Shown here in pieces: positions 54,930 to 64,000 of a stretch of DNA of 64,000 bases. Each line of letters starts with the position of its first letter. Position 1 is the first letter of the stretch. The notes beneath the pieces were generated by a model. That model was not told where the DNA came from, searched no databases, and worked only from the letters and a program-made list of their open reading frames with translations. This stretch comes from Tuctoria greenei. Lineage: Eukaryota; Streptophyta; Magnoliopsida; Poales; Poaceae. The position numbers and the translations under genes are program-made. The DNA lies in NCBI GenBank assembly GCA_036927565.1, contig JAYESD010000001.1, positions 9,238,001 to 9,302,000 on the forward strand, written 5' to 3'.

Positions 54930-57640
54930 CTACACGCTAGCCCCTCCACTACCTCCAGGATCTTCTCGGCGCGTTCTCGAACCCTGCAGAAGAAGCATAG
55001 TCAATTGACAACACGAAATCAACATAAATTCACTTGTACCTAAAGCATTCCTTCGTATAACTTTATGGTGCGAAACAACTAGTTGATCCTAATTAGAAGT
55101 CCATAAACTATTTCCAGTTTCTATCCATTTTGACAGTTTCTGAAACTGAACTGAAACTGAACTTTAATTTTGACTTTTTGACAGTCCACAAACTGAACTA
55201 TCCATAAACTGAAACTAAACTTTAGTTAGGATAAACTGAAACTGAAACTGACATTTCTATTCATAAACTGAACTTTTGACCTTTATATCCATTTTTACAT
55301 TTCTATCCATAAACTGAAACTAACATTTTGACATTTTCATAAACTGAAAGTGAAACTGACATTTCAATCCATAAATTGAAATTGACATTTCTAGCCATAA
55401 ACTGAAACTGACATTTCTATCTATTTTGACATTTCTATCCATTTTGACATTTGTAGCCATAAATTGAATCTGAACTGAACATCAAATTTAGAATGTTAAA
55501 GCTTTTTGACTACTACAAAAACTATTTCAACGGAGCTAAAGGAATATTGAAATGAATATGACAATATTATCTGCTCTGGTGTCTGCTGCGGCGGAAGCGT
55601 AGGAATCTCGATATCCTGACCGTTGTGTCGAGTAAGAGCCTGCCATTGCAAAATATTAGAAGATATATGTTATTGAAGTGCTGTGAAATTTAACTACGGT
55701 ACTTTAAATTACTTACCACCACCGCTACTTGCATTTGGGCCATCATTAAGGTCGTCCTCTGCTGCTCCTCCCTTACCACTGCTCTCGTCCTCTCCAGCTC
55801 TGCCTAGGTTTGCGTCAGCGTCTCCCTCATGGCTTGGAGCTCCAGCTGGTTCTGCGAGAGACGATCAGTGGTCCCAACGGACGAAGCCTTCGACGATGAA
55901 GCACCTCTCAAAGGTTGCGTCGACCTCGAGTCGACAACTCCATCAAAAATGACAAACATGCAAAAGAATGAAAACACTAAGTAGAAGAAGATTAATTGAA
56001 AAAGAAATGAAACACACGAAGAACTCACCGTCCGTGGGCCTTCCCGCCTCTGCTTGCGTACGTAGCTTGGGGGTCGATCGGTGCGCTTTCCCAATCGTAA
56101 TCTGCATCGTGTATCTTCGCGACCTCGTGCACGTACTTGCCTACAAAACAAATAAATCTTGTAAGCTTGTCAATAATAGTATTAGTTATAATGAAATTGG
56201 TGAATTTCGAAAACTTACCAGTCGGTCGGCTGCGACCTGACTACACTGCCCTGGCTGAGAAGGGTCACTTCCCTTGTGACCTCTCTTCCAAACCTGGGTC
56301 GGGGTTGGCTCATGACCCATCTCTCGCTTCTGTACAACCGTGTTAGTGAGATAAATAATATATTAGGAACACATAAATAAATTAAAAAGGTACTTACCAT
56401 GCATTTAGCCAAACGCAAGTAGCCGTCGTCGCCATAGTTGTGCTTGCCCTCGGACCCCATGCAGCACTGTCTAGCCTTTGTGGACTTATTGATTAAAGCG
56501 TCGCTAGCCCAGTACCGATAGAGAGCTAAGTACGCCTCGATGTTACCCTGTAACCAGGAAATACTAACCTGCACATATTTCATTTTTCATCAACGTAGTT
56601 AACATACATAGATATTATAAATATTTAACAATATTAAATACTTACCTCCGCGTAGTGCTCCTCTGTCAAGTACAAGTCGAAGTTCTTCCTAAATACACCT
56701 CTTTGCTGCTCCTGCTCCTACTCCCGGGGGTGCCGCTTGTAGTACGCGTTGACGGTCTGAATCCGAGCATACGACAACGCCACCGTCGTGAGCTTCCGAG
56801 CGTTGTAATGGAACATGCGTCTCGCGTGGTCCTCCATGCCCGGTTCTTCTACTTGCTACCTCAGCTTTAAGCAAACAAATATTTAAGTGATATGCATTAA
56901 CAATTCAAATGAGTTGAAAAAATGAAACAGTTAAACTTACCATAAAATTGTGCCACACGGCTCCCTGAACCGTGTCGTGGACCGGGTGAGAGACACGAGC
57001 GTAGTCATCCCACGACAGGGCAGGAAAACTGTCAATGACACCGGGGTAGTGCAACTTCACGATAGCACCCATGAAACTATTAACCTGCCTGTGGTGCTTC
57101 TCGGCCCCCGTGAACGAAAAGTCGTACCAACATCTACAAAATATATTAAATCATTAAGTAAAGGAAAACAACATCTAATATTTAATATACTATATACAGT
57201 ATTTACCTGTCTCCAACAGGACGGATTGTGGTCCGCTGAGTAGTAACCAGGGGAGGAGCTGCAAAGTAGGTCCTCCTCATCCGTCGCCTCTGCTGCGATG
57301 CTGCCGCGTCCTATGACCCTGAAGGCTCTGTGGAACCACCAGAGTCTCTAGGAAGGCTAGTGGTAGCCGGCTACACAGGGAGGCTAGCGCTAGCCGGCTC
57401 CGAAGGGAGGCTAGCGCTAGAGGGCTCCTGTAGTGGCCCCCTAGCCTCTGAGTCGGGCTCCTGTAGCGGCCCCCTAGCCTCTGACTCTGACTCTGACTCA
57501 GAAGTCTCCAAGTCAGACTGCACAAAAGGAAAAGATTGATAATAAATAATTAATAACAACTGCAATTTCAAAAATAACTTTATTGTAACTAAAATTAGCT
57601 CCATCCATTGAAAGCACATGACAGCTGAGGGTGGAGCGTG
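54930..57640 (-). pseudogene. CACTA second gene, TNP1 / Transposase_24 type, about nine exons
   Basis: Minus-strand exons with GT-AG edges, approximately 57640-57207, 57134-56942, 56871-56646, 56580-56399, 56335-56217, 56146-56033, 55940-55713, 55640-55560 and 54990-54930. The fourth exon carries the W-x-S-D-A-L-I-N-K-S-x-K-A-R-Q segment of plant Transposase_24 proteins. The fifth has E-P-T-P-T-Q-V-W. The N-terminus is Ser/Glu/Pro-rich and the C-terminus is a Gln/Glu coiled coil. Stops occur in exon 3 (two) and in the coiled-coil exon, so this copy is probably dead. In the family, this protein binds the subterminal repeats. Confidence 0.68.
55080..55465. repeat. Degenerate minisatellite (about 20-30-base units) inside the TNP1-type gene
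   Basis: Repeated phrases CCATAAACTGAAACTGACAT and TTTCTATCCAT in variable order, about 12 copies. It falls in the last predicted intron of the TNP1-type gene. Confidence 0.8.
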
Positions 57641-57829
57641 TGCCAGACAGAGGGAACATCGGCTAGAAAGGAACGAGGTCCCTGAGCAAGGGTCTCATAG
57701 CGGCTCAAACCCTCTCACTGGCTTCCCCTTCCCCTTCCCTTTTGACAATATCCTGTTGCAAGGAATAAATGTTTAATATGCAAAGATAATATACAAAATT
57801 AATGTTAAATTAGTGAATAAAACATTACT
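57641..57829. other. Spacer between the two CACTA genes
   Basis: Short region between the TNP2-type stop and the first recognised TNP1-type exon. It has a CCCCTTCC repeat near 57727 that could be a Lys/Gly coding stretch on the minus strand. Confidence 0.4.
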
Positions 57830-60800
57830 TCAAAATTCATCAACATCACGATCATGCACCCTACTCCTTAAACCAGCCCACCGATCTTCTTCTTCCGCAT
57901 ATCGTTTTTGTTTGCCCAAATCAGCAGGTTCGACTATGTCATCGATATCTACAATTTCCGATTCTGATTCTGTTTCCGCTTCTGTGACAGCTTCGATATC
58001 TTGAGCGTCTCCAACTAAGTCATCAAGTCCTACACCGGGCTCGACTAAGAAGGAGTCTAGCAACTCTTCCTCTTGGTAGACACAATCAACCTCAGCTTCG
58101 TTGTGGTAATCATCATCTCCTAGAGCGTATAACCGCTCATGAGGATTCACCTTATGTACCACCCACCAAGCTTTGAATTTATTGCTTGGATAAGGTAGAT
58201 AGTACACTTGCTCTACTTGGTGTGCAAGAACTAATGAATCAAATCCTTTCAACCGTTCCTTGTGTTTTACTTCGACCATGCCAAATTCGTTTACTCCAAT
58301 TCCACAAATAGAATCAAACCATTCGCAGTCAAAGAATACCGCTCGAATTGGCTTGTTTGCGACAAAAGTGAATTCAAGGATTTTTTTAATAATCCTGTAG
58401 TATTGCGTTTCATGATCTTGCGAATCGATTGCCCTCATCACAACTCCGGTATTACATGTTGCCGCGAGAGGACGAAGAGATTCAAATTGAGTTGTATGGA
58501 ATTGAAAGCCGTTGACGTCATATTGACCATAGCTTCTAACATTAACCACTCCACGGGATAGTTGTCGCAAATCTTCATGGACGTTGGCATCTTTTTGGCA
58601 CTGTCCAAGATATGGAGTTATTATAAAACGTAAGCATTCTTAAGTTATAAGAAAATGTTGTTAACATTGATTAGTTATCAAGAAAATGTTACATGATCTC
58701 GAAACCAGAAGAGAAAATTAGATCCCCCATTTATTCCTTCCCGTCGAATATGTTCTATTTGCTTGCTCGTGGGTTGATGTCTATGTCTCCAATTTTGCTT
58801 GTCGAGCATACTACACGACAAAGAGAACCTTTTAGAATACATGTGTCGGAAAAGATGGTGAAAAGTATAAGTGTAGGAGAAACACTTACTTGAAATATTC
58901 ATTCATTTCTTCCATATTAGCGTACATGTAGAAGAATGCAACACGCCTTTCTTTTTCGCTAACATCGTACGAAGTGTAACTACCAACAGTAGTGCCTCTT
59001 GTTGCAAAAATGGAGAGATCGCTACAAGGAGGTTGCTCATCTATATTGTACCGCATTACTGAAGTATTAACATTGTTTTCCTCTGCAAAGTAAACACTTG
59101 AGAAGTATCTTACTTCCTTAAGAGTAAATGCTTTGGTGATGCAACCTTTAACCCTTGCCCTGTTACCAACCATTGGTTTCAGATATCTAAGTGATCTTTC
59201 AATATGATACATCCACCTATATTGCACGGGACCGCCCACTTTCGCTTCAAATGGAAGATGAATTAAGAGATGTTGCATTGGATTGAAAAATCCTGGAGGA
59301 AAAATTCTTTCCATCTTAAACAAAAGTACCGGAACCTCCTTTTACAATTTAGTCATCATCTCTGGCGTGATTTCTTTAGCACGGAGTTTCCTATAGAAGT
59401 GGCTAAGCTCGGCTAATACCTTCCACACTGCATCGTCAAAATAGCCTCGAAACATAACAGACAGAAGTCTTTCCATGATTATGTGATAATCATGACTCTT
59501 CAACCCAATGAGCTTTCCCGTTTTCACATTCACGGCTCGTCTCAGACTAGCTGCATAACCATCTGGGAATTTCAACCTCTGCAACCATTCGATAACTTTT
59601 TTTCTTTAGGTCGAAGACAGAAAAGAACGCGTGGTTTACCACCATTTTCGGAGAGCTCAAGAGTTTGACGGTTACAAAGCTCGACAAGATCCTTTAGAGC
59701 CTTTAAATTGTCTTTTGTTTTGCCCGTCATGTCCATGCATGTGCTTATGATACATTCGTCCATGTTACGTTCTTGATGCATAACATCAATGTTGTGCCTT
59801 AGAATCAACGACTTCACATACGGTAACTTCCAAAGTCCACATATGTGAGTCCAATTGTGTTTGTCTCCGTAACCTTCGAAATATCCAGGACGACCTTCAT
59901 CTGGCACCAATTTGTCCAACATATCAGATATTTTTGACCCGTTAAGACGTTTCGGTGGCCCTTTAGTGACAACGGTGTTCTTTCTAAAGACATTCCTCTG
60001 TTGTCTAAACAAGTGATTCGGAAGCAGCCAACAACTATGACAATCAAAGTAAGATATCTTGCCTCCATGGGTAAGTCGAAAGCAATCGGTATCCGAGGCA
60101 CATATCAGACACGTCAACCGACCATGAGTGCTCCATCCAGAAAACATGTCGTATGCTAGAAAATCATGAACGAACCACAAATAAGCAGCTCGAAGGTTGG
60201 ATTTCTGTTTCTTGTAACTGTCATACGCTTCGACTCCTGTCCACAACATTTTCAACTCTTCGATCAACGGTTTCAACATCACATTGAGATGTGACTCAGG
60301 ATGATCTGGCCTAGGTACAATGAGGTTAAGAAACATAAACTCATTCTTCATACAAAAAGCCGGTGGAGGATCGTACGAAATGACAAAGACGGGCCAACAG
60401 GAGTATGGTGCGGCGTTTGTGCTGAACGGCGTGAACACATCTGTTGCCAACCTGATGCGAACATTTCTCACTTCACGAGCGAATTCTGGGTCGAACCGGT
60501 CCAGCGCCTCCCATGCCTCACCATCGGACGGGTGCGTCATGACTCCATTGTTCTCTCGCTCACCTTCTTTGTGCCATCTCAAGTGTCTGGCCGTTTTTTT
60601 TGAAAGGAACAGCTACTTCAACCTCAGTGTCACAGGTAAGTAACGAAGCTGCTTACATACGACTTCCGTCGTCACAGTATTACCATCGTTATTAACAACT
60701 TCGACAAACCTCGGTTGACCACATTTTAAATATTTGTTCTCATTGGCATGCTCTCTCCGGAAAAACATGCAGTTGTCCGAACACACATCAATCTTTTCGT

Positions 60801-61404
60801 GCTTCATACCGAGACCGGAAAGAATTTTCTTCGAGTTGTACATATCCTTAGGCACTTTGTTGGGTTGTGGAAGGGCATCTTTGAACAAATCGATGAGCAT
60901 GTTGTAACAATTGTTAGAAAAGAAGAACTTAGACTTAATTGCCATAAGTCTAGTCACAAAATTGAGGATTGACATTTTAGTGTGTCCATGTAGTGCCTCT
61001 TCTGAATCTTTGAGACGTTTGAAGAACTCTTTAACCTCTGCTGTTTGAGGATCTTCTGTAAGCTCTGGTCGTATAGATTCCAGCATCTAATCCATCATAT
61101 CAACCTTTGTGGCATCATCATTGTCCGCTTCCACTTCTTGTACAGCTTGAGAAGTTGTCTCGCCGTGGAAGTTCTACAACTCATAATGTGACACGTAACC
61201 GTTTCGACACAAGTGCATTGTAAGTTCCACCTTGTCCAAAAACGTTCCGTTTCGACATTTCGTACATGGGCACCGCGCCTTATCGCTATTTGACAATGAA
61301 AAAGCTCGTTCTACAAAAGCTTCTGTCTTGGCGTACCACTCATCTGAGTGACCACTAGTTCTGCTCTTCCAGCGAGTATACATCCAACTGCAGTCTTCAG
61401 CCAT
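57830..61404 (-). pseudogene. CACTA transposase, TNP2 type
   Basis: The start is the ATG 61404-61402. Domains in order: transposase-associated zinc-like domain (C-x2-C...H-L, 61404-61174); linker (61086-60613); Transposase_21 catalytic domain (60582-59572, with H-N-I-D-V-M-H and a C-x2-C / H-x2-C pair); DUF4218-like region (59584-58886, with P-P-x-F-F-N-P-M-Q-H-L and Y-R-W-M-Y); then, after one or two introns (donor near 58887), a DUF4216-like C-terminus (58570-57830) ending in an acidic tail. A stop and a one-base shift in an A-run near 60605, a shift near 59580, and stops near 61090 and 59340 disable it. It would cut and join the element ends in the nucleus. Confidence 0.85.
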
Positions 61405-61466
61405 GTTCGGCTCTGCAGTTCAACGCGAAAGAAATTTTCGTGAATGTATTGTTATGTTATGTCATG

Positions 61467-61893
61467 GTGAAAGCATCTAGGCCCCTATGAGGTATGGTTT
61501 CGGTGATTAATTACAACCATTGGATTTTACTAATGAATTTGTGAATGCAAGGTCCCAATAATCACTCAGTCAAATGAAATCAATATGTCATCGGAGGCCC
61601 ATATACAATCAATTTATGAGATCAAATCAATTATATGAAGACAAGAAGTGAAAGCTCTTATGTCAATATCATTCAACTTTAAATTGACAACATTTAATGC
61701 TTGAAGATCATCAGAAATGACTTTGCAACAAATATCAAAGAGTTCAATCGAGCAAGATACAAAATCACTTAGAAACAACTCGAAGCAAACAAAATCAACT
61801 CACCGAATCAACCGATGGTTCCAGAAATACACACATCGGTCGAGTTGGTTTAGCTGAATAAGAAGACCTCAGAACAAAGCACTCATCGAATCA
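61467..61893 (+). repeat. LTR fragment of the solo-LTR copia family (plus orientation)
   Basis: Begins TGAAAGCATCTAGGCCCC and follows the minus strand of the solo LTR (24215 downward) for about 420 bases, with moderate divergence. It is then cut by the Copia-3 LTR at 61894. It starts 62 bases upstream of the CACTA transposase start codon, so it inserted into or beside the CACTA element. Confidence 0.82.
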
Positions 61894-63809
61894 TGTAGGA
61901 TCGAAGAGCACGTGAAAAGCTACCAGAGGGGGGTGAATGGTAGATTTAAAAATCTTACGCAGCGGAAACAATTAAACCCCAACCCCTTCGGCAGAAAAAC
62001 GATCTCTTAAAGAAATCGTGTGTGAGACTAATATAAATGTGTTTCACCGTGAAAAAAGTGATGGATATCAGAGATAATCAAGTCACGAAGACAACACAAA
62101 AAGAATTACTCAGATCCGACGAGAAAAACTCAAGTTATGATCGAAAGATCAAACAATGGTCAATCTGTCCTACCCGAGAAAAACAGTTTTGGAACGCTGC
62201 AAAGAAACTCGTGTAGATCATAGAACACAAATCCAATGACCGTGAAATTTTGACATATGATAGAAAATCAAGTTGTTAAGACAAACCAAGAAGAATCATG
62301 TCAATTGAATCTGTAAAACTCGAGTTATGGTAAAACCACCGATGAAAGGTAGTGCTGTCCAGAAACTCGACGAGTAAAACTTGTCTGGAACAAGTCGGAC
62401 GAACAAGGCACAAAATTTCCTTCAAACTACGAATTTTATTCAATAGAACACAAGAGGAACAGCCCCAAAGTCGTCCACCACAAGCTCTGGGCTCCCTTGC
62501 TTATATAACCAGCCCTTAGGCCAACCCAATATCAACTAGGACTCCAATCCTACTCAGCTCATGAATCGTAACTTTCCATAACTCCTCAAGATTCATCTAT
62601 ACGCAGATAGAAGCAATCTTAAGACTTCCAAACACCTTAGGAACATATCCCACATTCCTAAACAACTGAAATTCATGACCCACACGAAATCCTATCAGAA
62701 CCAACTCAAATCTTTCCGTATTTGAGTCAAACCCGACTCAGCCGCAGCCTGAGTCCATAACCTAGTCGGTTGGACCTTTCCGACCAATTCTTTACGTCCA
62801 CATCTCTTCATCACGTCTCGGAACCATGTAGCCACGTCCATTCACTCCTTGCACACGTGCAAACATCTTCCAATGACGTCTACGATACCTTCACATGCAT
62901 TGTTCTTGATTTAATCATGCTGCGCAACCTCCTGATCAGCTCAACCACAATTCCTCCTGAATTTGGTTGTTGGAACCTCATCTCCTCCCTGAGACTAGTC
63001 CAATGGATCCCGTCACCAGCCATGTCTTGAACTCAAGCAACACCTGCACATGAATAAACAACCAATCCATACGAGCCCAAGTCCTCGACTTGACTCAAGT
63101 TAGTTCCGAACACAACACCTTGCGTGAGAACCTCACATAAGCATGTTGCAAAGCATATCAAAACAATATCAGCCATATCATCCAAAGCGCACCAAAAACT
63201 TAGTAAAAGAATACTAAGCAAACTTTCCAACAATGTAAAGCAAGTACGAAACATTGCAAATGAAAAGCAGAAGCACTGCAGTCAAGTTCCGGACCTTGCC
63301 AGAGCAACCCGTAGCTTGAGCCGGAGCTAACAAAAGCTAGTAGAACCTAGCGCCGGAGCTTACCAAAACTAGTACAACCAAGCTCCCGCCGGAGCTTACA
63401 AAACTAGCAGGACCTAGCGCTGGAGCTAACTAGAACTAGTCGGAACTAGTAATCCCAAAAGCCGGAGCTAGAAAAATTAACTCGGAGCTTAGCAAAAACA
63501 TGCCGGAGCTATCAAATATATACCGGAGCTATCAAAGACATGCCGGAGCTAACAAAGACATGTTGGAGCTAAAGATAAAGCTCACCGGAGCTAACCAAAG
63601 CTAGTCGGACCTTACCAAGAAGTCAGACCTAGCATCTAGCATAGCCGGAGCTACCCAAACCAAGCTGGATCTACCGTTGGACCTTGCTGTAGCTCAGAGC
63701 TAGAGTCGGACCTTGATAAAAAGGTGTTTTGGTGATATTTAAAACTTTTATCATCAAAGTCAAGTGTATTCACTACAAGCCAATGTATTCAGCACACATA
63801 GGTCTTACA
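61894..63809 (-). repeat. 3' LTR of Copia-3 (about 1916 bp), element continues off the right edge
   Basis: On the minus strand it opens TGTAAGACCTATGTGTGC (63809) and ends CGATCCTACA (61894). The purine tract AAGGGGGAGAT directly outside (63820-63810) is the polypurine primer region, so this is a 3' LTR of a minus-strand element. The GAGGGGGGTGAAT motif (about 61925) near the LTR 3' end is shared with the other copia LTRs here. Within it, 63290-63690 is a GCCGGAGCTAAC array. Confidence 0.75.
63290..63690. repeat. Array of about 15 CCGGAGCT motifs in the Copia-3 LTR
   Basis: Units of the form GCCGGAGCTAACAAA, spaced 20-45 bases apart, with variants such as CTCGGAGCTTAG and GTTGGAGCTAAAG, mixed with ACTAGT and GGACCT phrases. 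It is irregular rather than a strict tandem repeat. Confidence 0.8.
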
Positions 63810-64000
63810 ATCTCCCCCTTGATGAATGCATTGGCAACACCATTTAAAATCCGAACATTGGCTTATTCTCATTAAAAGTTTTGAAGACAATTTCTCCCCT
63901 TTTTGTAAATCAGAAATAAAATGAGAAGAAAATCAAAAATTAAAAATTCACATATCTCTCCCCCTTCATCTCTCCCCATGCACATTATCTTTCCCATTTT
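63810..64000 (-). mobile_element. Copia-3 internal region, first bases
   Basis: Polypurine tract on the minus strand at 63820-63810, then non-coding AT-rich sequence to the window end. No pol sequence is reached. Confidence 0.6.

Larger units (their letters stand above)
54362..61466 (-). mobile_element. CACTA (En/Spm) transposon with two genes, one end covered
   Basis: Begins CACTAAAGGAATATTG at 54362 after the trinucleotide att. The subterminal region carries about 18 TTACGTCGG/CCGACGTAA units. On the minus strand lie a TNP2-type transposase (61404-57830) and then a TNP1/Transposase_24-type gene (about 57640-54930), the usual CACTA order. The other terminus is not seen: at 61467, 62 bases upstream of the transposase start, a copia LTR begins. 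Whether the terminus survives beyond the window is unknown. Confidence 0.9.

Noticed and set aside
63290..63690. Possible satellite or centromeric repeat
   Set aside because: Units vary in length and the array lies wholly inside one LTR, so it is an LTR-internal repeat.

Overview
The window is nuclear DNA of a flowering plant, almost certainly a grass. Evidence: spliced plant aquaporin genes with GC-rich coding sequence, a plastid-type acetylglutamate kinase, Stowaway- and Tourist-like MITEs, a TNP2-type CACTA transposon, and Ty1/copia and Ty3/gypsy LTR retrotransposons nested as is usual in grass intergenic DNA. The species cannot be named from sequence alone. No bacterial features, CRISPR arrays or canonical tRNA/rRNA genes were seen.

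Left block (1-18557): a nest of insertions. A LINE-type ORF1 (15790-17772, minus) is cut by a gypsy element, Gypsy-B (10115-15789, plus). Gypsy-B is cut in its leader by a copia element, Copia-1 (1134-10114, minus). Copia-1 is in turn cut inside its third ORF by Gypsy-A (1-1133, minus, running off the left edge).

Middle block (18558-40331): Copia-2 (minus, 506-bp LTRs, TSD ttaca). It carries two later insertions: a 1444-bp solo LTR (22772-24215, TSD gtaat) and the 13,094-bp Gypsy-C (27103-40196, plus, TSD ctacc), which landed in the Copia-2 5' LTR beside its TATA box. Gypsy-A, -B and -C are one family, of Tat type: a second RNase H before the integrase. They carry a long antisense accessory gene between integrase and 3' LTR. 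In Gypsy-C this gene has a domain resembling 'putative gypsy type transposon' proteins, a 78-bp GT-AG intron that links two ORFs in frame, an Ala/Pro/Glu repeat region and a coiled-coil tail.

Gene island (about 40337-54361): a tandem pair of tonoplast aquaporins (TIP2-type at 41548-42511, TIP5;1-type at 42944-43928, the latter with a GC-AG intron), a small ORF with a C-terminal membrane segment (44522-44755), and intronless acetylglutamate kinase (47395-48408, minus). Between them lie small elements: a Stowaway-like MITE, a 5'-truncated RTE LINE with an 18-bp TSD, a Tourist-like MITE and an 898-bp GC-rich hAT-like element with an 8-bp TSD.

Right block (54362-64000): a CACTA element in minus orientation with a TTACGTCGG/CCGACGTAA subterminal array, a TNP2-type transposase (61404-57830) and a multi-exon TNP1/Transposase_24-type gene (about 57640-54930). 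Its far end is covered by an LTR fragment of the solo-LTR family (61467-61893), which is cut by a 1.9-kb copia 3' LTR (61894-63809) running off the right edge. Most retroelement genes are broken by stops and frameshifts; the intact cellular genes are the two aquaporins and NAGK.
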